From [Clostridium] asparagiforme DSM 15981 (GTDB lineage Bacteria; Bacillota; Clostridia; Lachnospirales; Lachnospiraceae), in assembly GCA_025149125.1 (NCBI GenBank), contig CP102272.1:1860001-1924000 (forward strand): 64,000 nt of DNA, written 5' to 3'. Both the position numbers and the translations under genes were made by a program. How positions within the stretch are numbered: position 1 is the first letter of the stretch; each line of letters starts with the position of its first letter. This document shows, piece after piece, positions 16,689 to 23,872 of this stretch. The notes under the pieces are model-generated. The model was not told the origin of the DNA, ran no database searches, and saw nothing but the letters and a program-made list of their open reading frames with translations.

Positions 16689-16963
16689 GCTGCTGCGGAG
16701 TCATCTGCTCCGAATGCGAATACTACCCCGGCCAGTGTCCCGGCTGCCAGGCGGTCGAGGGAAAGGTTTTCTGGGCGGAGTACGTCGGCAGAACCGTCTG
16801 TGAGAAGTACGAGTGCTGCGTCATCCAGAAAAAGATGGCCCACTGCGGCAAATGCGGGGAGCTGCCCTGCAGGCGCTACGATCTGGACGATCCCAACCTT
16901 TCCCCGGAGGAGAACAAACGGATCCGGGAGGAGAATATCAAGCTCTTAAGATCCCTGCAATGA
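16673..16963 (+). CDS. Cys-rich DUF3795 family protein
   Basis: 96 residues, ATG behind GGAG. Eleven Cys residues, with CCGVICSECEYYPGQCPGC at the start and CGKCGELPC in the middle, typical of DUF3795, a small putative metal-binding protein of anaerobes. It is translationally coupled to the TfoX-domain gene. The metal and role are unknown. Confidence 0.85.
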   Translation: MEKNMSCCGVICSECEYYPGQCPGCQAVEGKVFWAEYVGRTVCEKYECCVIQKKMAHCGKCGELPCRRYDLDDPNLSPEENKRIREENIKLLRSLQ

Positions 16964-17130
16964 CCCAAAATGCTCTTTTAAATAGGTAACAAAGATTCTG
17001 CTGGCGGCAGGCAGATTCAGATCCGAACGGAACAAGAGATTTACATAGCGCAGCGGAATTGGGCTGGCGAGAGGAACCCTCAGAAGGGAACCCTCCGCCA
17101 GCTCTTTTTTGACCATTACGTCCGGAAACT
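16946..17130 (-). pseudogene. C-terminal remnant of a LysR-family regulator
   Basis: The minus strand codes FPDVMVKKELAEGSLL, then VPLASPIPLRYVNLLFRSD and ASRIFVTYLKEHFG, which is the last 55-60 residues of a LysR effector domain, ending at a stop inside the 3' end of the DUF3795 gene. The remaining roughly 240 residues, including the DNA-binding domain, are absent; upstream sequence has no LysR character. A deletion remnant. Confidence 0.75.
17061..17110 (+). terminator. Terminator-like hairpin inside the LysR remnant
   Basis: GCTGGCG (17063-17069) pairs with CGCCAGC (17096-17102), followed by TCTTTTTT. It may now end the TfoX/DUF3795 transcript. Confidence 0.6.
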
Positions 17131-17192
17131 GAGGCGCCCGGAGCCGTGAACCGCGCAAAACCGGCAGAAATCGTCAAAACCCACAGAAACGA

Positions 17193-17221
17193 TTGAAGCC
17201 CCGCTCCGCATCTGATATAGT
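17193..17221 (+). promoter_or_regulatory. Promoter of the YdcF-type gene
   Basis: TTGAAG (17193-17198), 17-bp spacer, TATAGT (17216-17221). Confidence 0.6.
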
Positions 17222-17253
17222 ATTAAAGAATATCAGACGACGGGAGCTACAGT

Positions 17254-17997
17254 ATGAAGGAAAAGGTATTTCTGACAGCGGGCGTGTTGTGCCTGGCCTA
17301 CTATGGGGTGTGCGGAATTTACGGTAACTTTAAAATATCGGCGCTGTGGATCTGGCTGTTGACCGGCCTGGGATTTGTGGCGGCGGGACTGGGTTTGTAC
17401 CACGGAGTCTGGACGGCGGCTCCGGCGGCGGCGCGGGCCGCTGTCCGGGTGCTTGCCGTTCTGTTCCTCTGCGTTTTTCTCCTGGTGGAGGCGGCGGTAA
17501 TATCCGGGCTTTCCGCCAAAGGGGAGCCGGACCTGGACTATCTGGTGGTCCTGGGAGCCGCGGTAAAGGGCACGGAGCCGGGGGAGGCCCTGCGCCTTCG
17601 CATCCAGGCCGCCGCCCGGTATCTGGAGGCGAATCCGCGGACTGTGGCCATTGTCTCAGGGGGCCGGGGAACGGGGGAGGAGATCACGGAAGCGGAGTGC
17701 ATGGAGCGGGAGCTGCTGCGTCTGGGCATACCGCCGGAACGTATCGTGCAGGAGAACCGTTCCCAAAGCACGGCCGAGAACATCCGTTTCAGCTATGAGC
17801 TGATGCCCGGTCAGACGGCCAGAGTGGGTGTACTGAGCAACAATTTCCATATCTTCCGGGCCGTCGCCATTGCCAGGAAACAGGCCAATTACCCGGTCTG
17901 CGGAATCGCCGCCCCCTACTCCGGCATTCTGCTACCCCACTATATGGTGCGGGAATTTATGACTCTCGTGGTGGACAAGCTGCGGGGAAATCTCTAG
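17254..17997 (+). CDS. YdcF/SanA/ElyC (DUF218) family membrane protein
   Basis: 247 residues. Three N-terminal membrane helices (to about residue 85) precede the DUF218 domain: DYLVVLGAAVKG, AIVSGGRGTGEEITEAE, NRSQSTAENI and LSNNFHIFRAVAIARK, in the family order. Members are linked to envelope integrity and polyprenyl-glycan metabolism in enterobacteria. Here it stands alone with its own promoter, next to a D,D-carboxypeptidase, which fits an envelope role. Confidence 0.88.
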   Translation: MKEKVFLTAGVLCLAYYGVCGIYGNFKISALWIWLLTGLGFVAAGLGLYHGVWTAAPAAARAAVRVLAVLFLCVFLLVEAAVISGLSAKGEPDLDYLVVLGAAVKGTEPGEALRLRIQAAARYLEANPRTVAIVSGGRGTGEEITEAECMERELLRLGIPPERIVQENRSQSTAENIRFSYELMPGQTARVGVLSNNFHIFRAVAIARKQANYPVCGIAAPYSGILLPHYMVREFMTLVVDKLRGNL

Positions 17998-18075
17998 GGC
18001 GGACATTTAAACCGCCGCAGCGTATCCTGAATCCGCGTAATCTAAACCTACATCCCCTACCCACCCCACACCCTC

Positions 18076-18104
18076 AGGCTTCCGGAATACCGGGGCCTTT
18101 TTTC
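18076..18104 (+). terminator. Intrinsic terminator after the YdcF-type gene
   Basis: AGGCTTCCGG folds onto CCGGGGCCT, with a bulged base and wobbles, followed by six T residues. Confidence 0.65.
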
Positions 18105-18206
18105 TATTTCCCCAGCCGCTGCCCCCGCCGTCCCCAGCTTTCCTTTCCTGGGTCACGCTCCCCCAAAGATTCCCTGTTAAATCTTCCCGAAATGTAACGC
18201 GATTGA

Positions 18207-18235
18207 TTGACGATTAATGCCGAAAATGGTAAACT
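18207..18235 (+). promoter_or_regulatory. Promoter of the D,D-carboxypeptidase gene
   Basis: TTGACG (18207-18212), 17-bp spacer, TAAACT (18230-18235). Confidence 0.6.
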
Positions 18236-18287
18236 GTTTTGGTAGTATGCCCATTTGCGGCAGCAATCGCGTGTTAGGGGAAAAAGA

Positions 18288-19766
18288 ATGAACCGAAAAA
18301 TAAAGAGAATCATCTGTTTAATTCTGGCGGCGGCAATGAGTGCGGCTGCCAGCTTCAGCGCCTTCGCGCGCCCTGAGTGGCCTTCAGATACGGGAATTAT
18401 GGCGGAAGCGGGCATAGTTATGGACCAGGATTCCGGAGCCGTTCTATTCGGTCAGAACATCCATCTGCCCTTTGCTCCGGCCAGCATCACAAAACTTCTC
18501 ACCGCCCTGGTGGTGATTGAGAACAGCAAGCTGGACGACATGGTCACGTTCTCCCAGTCCGCGGTTTACGACGTGGAGTCGGGCAGCGGCAACAAGCTGC
18601 ACATGGAGACAGGGGATGAGCTGAGTGTGGAGGACTGCCTGTACATGCTGCTTCTGCTCTCCAGCAACCAGGCGGCCAACGCCCTGGCGGAGCACGTTGC
18701 CGGTTCCAGGGAGGCGTTCGTAGAGATGATGAACGACCGGATCAAGGAGATCGGCTGCACGGAGAGTCATTTTGCCAATCCCTCGGGCTTAAACGACGAC
18801 AATCAGTACGTGAGCGCCTACGACATGGCGCTGATCGCCAGGGAGGCGTTCAACAACGAAACGCTGCTGAAGATCGACTCATCCAAGAGCTATTCCATCG
18901 GAGCCACCGCCAACAATCCAAACGGAGCCAGCTTTAACATGGAACACCGGCTGATCATGGCCGAGGACACCTCCAGCCAGTATTACTGCGAGGGCACCAT
19001 GGCCGGAAAAACCGGCTACACCTCCATCGCCGGAAACACCCTGGTGACCCTGACGGAGCGGGACGGGAGGCGGTTGATCGCCGTTGTGCTAAAAGGCACC
19101 CAGCCCCAGTATTATCTGGACTCCAAGAGCCTGCTGGAATTCGGCTTTGCCAATTTCGACAACATCAATATCGCGGAACATGAGACCGCCTACACCACCG
19201 GCGAAGGGCCGGTGCAGGTGGGAGCCAAATCATACGAACCGTCCGATCTCTATCTGGACAGCGTCGCCGTGATCACGGTGCCGAAGGGCGCCGCATTTTC
19301 GGATGCGGACCGCGACCTGGTGACGGAGCTGCCTAAGGACCACCCCAAGGGCGCGGTTGCGCTGGTGGAGTACCGGTACAACGAACGGAAGGTGGGCAGC
19401 GCCTGGCTGTTTTCCAGGTCGGAGCTGGCGGAGATCGAACGCCAGGAGCAGATAGCGCGGTCCAATGCCGCCCAGCAGGAGAGCCCTTCCGAGACCCCGG
19501 CCTCAGTCCAGCCGCAGGATTCGGAGAAAGGCTTTCACATGAGCCTTCCCACCATTTTGCTGACCATTGCCGCAGTTCTGGCAGTTGTGGCCGCGGTGGG
19601 ACTGGGATTCTATGTCTGGCGTGAGAAGAAACGGGAGAAAGAGGAACTGGCCCGACGCCGGGAACGCCGCCGCCAGAGGCTGAGAGAGAGCGGCGTGTCC
19701 GAGGAAGAATTCGAGCGCCTGCGCCGGGAACGCTTCGGCGACCGCTCCGGCCGGGACGAGCGCTGA
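18288..19766 (+). CDS. Serine-type D-Ala-D-Ala carboxypeptidase (DacA/DacF type, penicillin-binding protein 5 family)
   Basis: 492 residues from ATG 18288 (AGGGGA upstream). Signal peptide to about residue 25 (ending FSAFA). Active-site motifs: SITK (S-x-x-K), SSN in LLSSNQAANALAEHV, and KTG in MAGKTGYTSIAG. It removes the terminal D-Ala from peptidoglycan stems outside the membrane. The C-terminus has one transmembrane helix (LPTILLTIAAVLAVVAAVG) and then about 45 highly charged Arg/Glu residues facing the cytosol, longer than the usual amphipathic anchor of PBP5. Confidence 0.94.
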   Translation: MNRKIKRIICLILAAAMSAAASFSAFARPEWPSDTGIMAEAGIVMDQDSGAVLFGQNIHLPFAPASITKLLTALVVIENSKLDDMVTFSQSAVYDVESGSGNKLHMETGDELSVEDCLYMLLLLSSNQAANALAEHVAGSREAFVEMMNDRIKEIGCTESHFANPSGLNDDNQYVSAYDMALIAREAFNNETLLKIDSSKSYSIGATANNPNGASFNMEHRLIMAEDTSSQYYCEGTMAGKTGYTSIAGNTLVTLTERDGRRLIAVVLKGTQPQYYLDSKSLLEFGFANFDNINIAEHETAYTTGEGPVQVGAKSYEPSDLYLDSVAVITVPKGAAFSDADRDLVTELPKDHPKGAVALVEYRYNERKVGSAWLFSRSELAEIERQEQIARSNAAQQESPSETPASVQPQDSEKGFHMSLPTILLTIAAVLAVVAAVGLGFYVWREKKREKEELARRRERRRQRLRESGVSEEEFERLRRERFGDRSGRDER

Positions 19767-19792
19767 TACCAGGCATCACAGGAGATGAGAAC

Positions 19793-20491
19793 ATGAAAAT
19801 AGAGACAAATGAACGCTATCCGGAACTTCTGACCCGCCTGCAGGAGGCGGAGAAGGTGGTGATCGGCCTGGGCGGGGAGTGGAAGCTGGCGGACGACGGC
19901 CGCCCGGTGCGGGAACGCCGCCTTTTGGACGACCCGGTCCAGAATCGCCTGCGTGCGGCCTACGAGGCGTTGTTTGAACTGGTGAAGGATAAGGATTACT
20001 ATCTGGTCACCACGGTCACCGACGGAGCCGTGTATGACACGCCCTTTGACGGGAAGCGGATCGTGGCCCCCTGCGGCAACATCCATTGGCGGCAGTGCTC
20101 CGGCGCGTGCACCAAGGATATCTGGGAGGAGGGGGAGATCCCGGAGGATATCTGCCCCCACTGCGGCGCGCCGTTGACCGGCAACACCATTCAGGCGGAA
20201 ACCTACATCGAGGAGGGCTACCTGCCCCGCTGGGCGGCCTACAAGACCTGGCAGGCGGGAACCCTGAACCACAGCCTGCTGATGCTGGAGTTGGGCGTGG
20301 GTTTTGACAACCCTACCGTGATCCGCTGGCCCTTTGAGAAAATCGTCTATGTGAATCAGAAATCCTACCTGCTGCGGGTCCACAAAACTTTGAGCCAGCT
20401 TCCCGGCGAGGTGGGAGAGCGGGCGGGCCGCGTGGCCATGGACTCCGTAGATTGGGTTTCCGGTCTGGCGGCGGAAGCGGCGGGCCGGTGA
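19793..20491 (+). CDS. Degenerate sirtuin-like zinc-ribbon protein
   Basis: 232 residues. The middle has a Zn-ribbon pattern, CGNIHWRQCSGAC and ICPHCGAPLTGN, and the C-terminal half (WQAGTLNHSLLMLELGVGFDNPTVIRWPFEKI) reads like Firmicute Sir2-like proteins. The NAD-binding GAGxS motif expected near residue 25 is replaced by GLGGEW, and a clear catalytic His is lacking, so deacetylase activity is doubtful. It begins 26 bases after the carboxypeptidase gene with its own AGGAGATG site. Role unknown; could be an inactive or altered-substrate sirtuin. Confidence 0.65.
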   Translation: MKIETNERYPELLTRLQEAEKVVIGLGGEWKLADDGRPVRERRLLDDPVQNRLRAAYEALFELVKDKDYYLVTTVTDGAVYDTPFDGKRIVAPCGNIHWRQCSGACTKDIWEEGEIPEDICPHCGAPLTGNTIQAETYIEEGYLPRWAAYKTWQAGTLNHSLLMLELGVGFDNPTVIRWPFEKIVYVNQKSYLLRVHKTLSQLPGEVGERAGRVAMDSVDWVSGLAAEAAGR

Positions 20492-20538
20492 ATCCGCACT
20501 TGTCCGCCCCGGCTGCCCACGGATTTTACCGGTTTTCA

Positions 20539-20567
20539 TGGACAGCGCTGCGTTAATGTGCTAAAAT
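20539..20567 (+). promoter_or_regulatory. Promoter of hisH-hisF-ung
   Basis: TGGACA (20539-20544), 17-bp spacer, TAAAAT (20562-20567). Confidence 0.6.
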
Positions 20568-20598
20568 ACGAAAAAACCGGACAGAGAGGTATATGCCC

Positions 20599-21204
20599 AT
20601 GATAGCGATTATCGATTACGATGCAGGCAACCTGCGCAGCGTGGAAAAGGCGCTGGCGGCGTTGGGAGAAACGCCGGTGATCACCCGCAGACCGGAGGAG
20701 ATTCTGGCCGCGGACAAAGTGATTCTGCCGGGAGTGGGTTCCTTCGGGGATGCCATGGAAAAGCTCCGCCAATATGATCTGGTGGAGGTGATCCGCCGGG
20801 TGGCGGAGCAGGGAACGCCCTTTCTGGGAATCTGCCTGGGGCTTCAGCTCCTGTTTGAGAGCAGCGACGAGACTCCCGGCGTGGAAGGCCTGGGGCTTCT
20901 GCCCGGCCGGATTCTCAAAATACCGGACAGCCCCGGCCTGAAGGTGCCTCATATGGGCTGGAATTCCCTGGAAATCCGCCCGGATGCCAGACTCTTTTCC
21001 AGCATCGATAATGGGGCCTACGTCTATTTTGTCCATTCCTATTATTTAAAAGCCGCGGACCCGTCCATCGTGGCCGCCTCCACCTGGTACAGCACGGACA
21101 TCCATGCCTCCGTGGAGCGGGGGAATGTGTTCGCTTGCCAGTTCCATCCGGAAAAGAGCGGAGAGGTGGGCCTGGCGATTTTAAAGAACTTCATCAACCT
21201 TTAG
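20599..21204 (+). CDS. hisH: Imidazole glycerol phosphate synthase, glutaminase subunit
   Basis: About 201 residues; ATG 20599 gives the usual start MIAIIDYDAGN and better spacing from GAGAGG than the ATG at 20593. Class I glutamine amidotransferase: nucleophile in GICLGLQLLFE, catalytic His and Glu in FHPEKSGEVG. It feeds ammonia to HisF for histidine and AICAR formation. Only hisH and hisF are here, not the rest of the his operon. Confidence 0.96.
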   Translation: MIAIIDYDAGNLRSVEKALAALGETPVITRRPEEILAADKVILPGVGSFGDAMEKLRQYDLVEVIRRVAEQGTPFLGICLGLQLLFESSDETPGVEGLGLLPGRILKIPDSPGLKVPHMGWNSLEIRPDARLFSSIDNGAYVYFVHSYYLKAADPSIVAASTWYSTDIHASVERGNVFACQFHPEKSGEVGLAILKNFINL

Positions 21205-21225
21205 CCGACAAGAAGGAGTGGACCG

Positions 21226-21987
21226 ATGTTTACCAAGAGAATTATCCCGTGCCTGGATGTGAACGACGGGCGCGTTGTAAAAGGTGTGAATTTTGTGAAC
21301 CTGCGGGACGCGGGCGATCCGGTGGAGATCGCGGCGGCCTACGACAAGGCTGGGGCCGACGAGCTGGTATTTCTGGACATCACTGCCTCCTCGGACAACC
21401 GTAAGACTGTGGTGGACATGGTGCGCCGGGTGGCGGAGACGGTGTTCATCCCCTTTACCGTGGGCGGAGGCATCCGCACAGTGGAGGATTTCCGCATGCT
21501 GCTGCGGGAGGGGGCGGACAAGATTTCCGTCAATTCCGCGGCAATCGCCAATCCGCGCCTGATCTCGGAGGCCGCAGACAAATTCGGAAGGCAGTGCGTG
21601 GTGGTGGCCATCGACGCCAAGCGGCGGCCGGACGGCAGCGGCTGGAACATTTATAAAAACGGCGGCCGGGTGGACATGGGAATCGACGCCCTGGAGTGGG
21701 CCAGAACCGTGGACCGGCTGGGCGCGGGAGAGATTCTCCTGACCAGCATGGACTGCGACGGCACTAAGGCGGGCTACGACAACGAGCTGACCGCCGCGGT
21801 GGCGGACGCGGTGTCCGTGCCGGTGATCGCCTCCGGCGGGGCCGGGACCAAGGCGCATTTTTACGATGCCCTGACAGTGGGAAGGGCAGACGCGGCCCTG
21901 GCGGCCTCCCTGTTCCATTACAAGGAGCTGGAAATACGCGATCTGAAGCAGTACCTGGCGGACCGGGGAATCAGTGTCCGGCTTTAA
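21226..21987 (+). CDS. hisF: Imidazole glycerol phosphate synthase, cyclase subunit
   Basis: 253 residues, ATG behind AAGGAG, 21 bases after hisH. TIM barrel with the expected [19 protein letters not shown] start, the DITASSDNR loop, GGGIRT phosphate site and the [13 protein letters not shown] catalytic loop. It combines PRFAR with ammonia from HisH. Length is normal for the family. Confidence 0.97.
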   Translation: MFTKRIIPCLDVNDGRVVKGVNFVNLRDAGDPVEIAAAYDKAGADELVFLDITASSDNRKTVVDMVRRVAETVFIPFTVGGGIRTVEDFRMLLREGADKISVNSAAIANPRLISEAADKFGRQCVVVAIDAKRRPDGSGWNIYKNGGRVDMGIDALEWARTVDRLGAGEILLTSMDCDGTKAGYDNELTAAVADAVSVPVIASGGAGTKAHFYDALTVGRADAALAASLFHYKELEIRDLKQYLADRGISVRL

Positions 21988-22014
21988 CCAACGACAAAGG
22001 AGAGACAAAACCAT

Positions 22015-22689
22015 ATGGCGGCAATCGATAACGACTGGCTGGAACCGCTGAGCGGCGAATTCAAAAAGCCTTATTACAGGAAGCTGTACACCACGGTGAA
22101 ACACGAGTACGAGACGCGGAAGGTATTTCCGGCCCCGGACGATATTTTCAATGCTTTTGCCTTCACGCCACTGTCCAAGGTGAAGGTGGTGATTCTGGGG
22201 CAGGACCCCTACCACAACGACGGCCAGGCCCACGGCCTGAGCTTCTCCGTGAAGCCCGGGGTGGAGGTGCCCCCGTCCCTGGTCAACATTTACCAGGAGC
22301 TTCATGACGATCTGGGCTGCTACATTCCCAACAACGGTTATCTGAAAAAATGGGCGGACCAGGGCGTGATGCTGCTGAACACGGTGCTCACCGTGCGGGC
22401 CCACCGCGCCAATTCCCACCAGGACATCGGCTGGGAGGAGTTCACCAACGCGGCCATCCGCATCCTCAACCAGCAGGACCGCCCCATGGTGTTTATACTT
22501 TGGGGGCGCCCCGCTCAGAGCAAGAAGATGATGCTGAACAATCCCAAACACCTGATCCTGGAAGCGGCTCATCCCAGCCCGTTGTCCGCGTTCAGAGGCT
22601 TTTTCGGCAGCCGGCCTTTCAGCAAGACCAACCAGTTTTTGACCGGGCACGGACTTGAACCCATCGACTGGCAGATTGAAAATATCTGA
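22015..22689 (+). CDS. ung: Uracil-DNA glycosylase, family 1
   Basis: 224 residues, ATG behind AAAGGAG, 27 bases after hisF. Water-activating loop GQDPYHNDGQAHGLSFSV and the Leu-intercalation loop HPSPLSAFRGFFG are intact. It excises uracil from DNA to start base-excision repair. Cotranscription with hisHF is likely from spacing but biologically unrelated. Confidence 0.97.
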   Translation: MAAIDNDWLEPLSGEFKKPYYRKLYTTVKHEYETRKVFPAPDDIFNAFAFTPLSKVKVVILGQDPYHNDGQAHGLSFSVKPGVEVPPSLVNIYQELHDDLGCYIPNNGYLKKWADQGVMLLNTVLTVRAHRANSHQDIGWEEFTNAAIRILNQQDRPMVFILWGRPAQSKKMMLNNPKHLILEAAHPSPLSAFRGFFGSRPFSKTNQFLTGHGLEPIDWQIENI

Positions 22690-22724
22690 GAGAAGCGCCG
22701 GGTATAGGATGGAAAAATATCACA

Positions 22725-22832
22725 TATAATTAAGGAAACGTATCTCTGATCGACAGCCGTTGGCTGCCGACAAGGTATAATTAAGGAAACGTATCTCTGA
22801 TCGACAGCCCTTGGCTGCCGGCAAGGTACAAT
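22725..22832 (+). repeat. 51-bp tandem repeat bounded by TATAAT boxes
   Basis: Two units (22725-22775 and 22776-22826) differ at only a few positions; each runs TATAATTAAGGAAACGTATC, then a hairpin CGACAGCC-GTT-GGCTGCCG, then CAAGG; a third TACAAT box follows. A related single unit with the same 51-base spacing sits before uxuA at 51078. It is immediately upstream of uppP and probably contains its promoter. Confidence 0.85.
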
Positions 22833-22862
22833 GTAATATTTGGGCGGTAAGGAGAACATGCG

Positions 22863-23705
22863 ATGAGTTTAGTTGAGACATTAAAAATAATCGTGTTGGG
22901 AATCGTGGAGGGTTTCACCGAGTGGCTGCCCATCAGCAGTACCGGGCACATGATTTTGGTGGATGAGATCATTCGCCTGAACCAGCCGGAGGCATTTAAG
23001 GAGGTGTTCCGGGTGGTGATCCAGCTGGGGGCGATTCTGGCGGTGGTGATCATGTATTTCAACCGTTTAAATCCCTTCAGCCGGCAGAAAACGTCCCGGC
23101 AGCGGGACGCCACCTGGGCGCTGTGGATCAAGATCGTGGTAGCCTGCGTGCCGGCGGCGGTGCTGGGGCTGCTTCTGGACGACTGGATGGAGGCCCACCT
23201 GTTTAACGCCTACGTGGTGGCAGCCATGCTGATCATTTACGGCGTGCTGTTTATTCTGGTGGAGAACAGCCGCAGATATGCCAACTCTGATCTGCAAAAG
23301 GTGGGTCAGATTCCGATTCAGACCGCCTTTTACATCGGCATGTTTCAGGTGCTGAGCCTGGTTCCGGGCACCTCCCGTTCCGGGGCCACGATCCTGGGAG
23401 CCATGATCCTGGGCTGCTCCAGGGGGGCCGCTGCGGAGTTTTCCTTCTTCTTAGGAATCCCCGTGATGTTCGGGGCCAGCTTCTTAAAGCTGGTGAAATA
23501 CTTCCTGGACGGCAATTCCTTCACCGGCCCGCAGATTTTTTACACCGTGTTCGGCATGCTCATCGCCTTCCTGGTGTCCGTGTACTCCATCAAGTTCCTG
23601 ATGAACTACGTGCGCAAGAACGATTTCAAGTTCTTCGGCTATTACCGGATTATTCTGGGCGTGATTGTGCTGGCGTACTTTGGGATAACGGCGTTGGCCG
23701 CTTAA
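22863..23705 (+). CDS. uppP: Undecaprenyl-diphosphate phosphatase (BacA family)
   Basis: 280 residues, ATG behind AAGGAG. Multi-pass membrane protein with the family motifs GIVEGFTEWLPISSTGHM (residues about 13-30) and VPGTSRSGATILGA (about 170). It recycles the lipid carrier for peptidoglycan and other glycans and gives bacitracin tolerance. Upstream is the unusual 51-bp tandem promoter-like repeat; downstream a REP-like element and a bidirectional terminator. Confidence 0.97.
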   Translation: MSLVETLKIIVLGIVEGFTEWLPISSTGHMILVDEIIRLNQPEAFKEVFRVVIQLGAILAVVIMYFNRLNPFSRQKTSRQRDATWALWIKIVVACVPAAVLGLLLDDWMEAHLFNAYVVAAMLIIYGVLFILVENSRRYANSDLQKVGQIPIQTAFYIGMFQVLSLVPGTSRSGATILGAMILGCSRGAAAEFSFFLGIPVMFGASFLKLVKYFLDGNSFTGPQIFYTVFGMLIAFLVSVYSIKFLMNYVRKNDFKFFGYYRIILGVIVLAYFGITALAA

Positions 23706-23721
23706 ACGAAAATTTCATTCA

Positions 23722-23766
23722 GCAATCGCCCGCAGGCTGTGCCAGCGGCCCATTGCATTCAATAAC
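23722..23766 (+). repeat. REP-like palindromic repeat, copy B
   Basis: GCAATCGCCCGCAGGC, then GCCAGCGGCCCATTGC, then ATTCAA. The GCAAT/ATTGC outer stem is intact. Confidence 0.8.
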
Positions 23767-23818
23767 AACAAGCCCGCGTAAAAGGTAATAAATCGTCCTT
23801 TTACGCGGGCTTGTTGTT
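23764..23818 (+). terminator. Bidirectional terminator between uppP and the GH3 gene
   Basis: A perfect 22-bp inverted repeat (23764-23785 and 23797-23818), with AACAACAAGCC on one side and GGCTTGTTGTT on the other. Confidence 0.93.
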
Positions 23819-23872
23819 CGTCGATCCGTTCGTTTGCGCTGCGCGCCATGCGGTCCGCCGGGTCCCGCCTCT

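Noticed and set aside
21181-22650. A 489-codon minus-strand frame across hisF and ung.
   Set aside because: Antisense to two certain genes; a composition shadow.
22725-22832. Tandem repeats considered as a CRISPR array.
   Set aside because: Two contiguous copies without spacers and no cas genes in the window.
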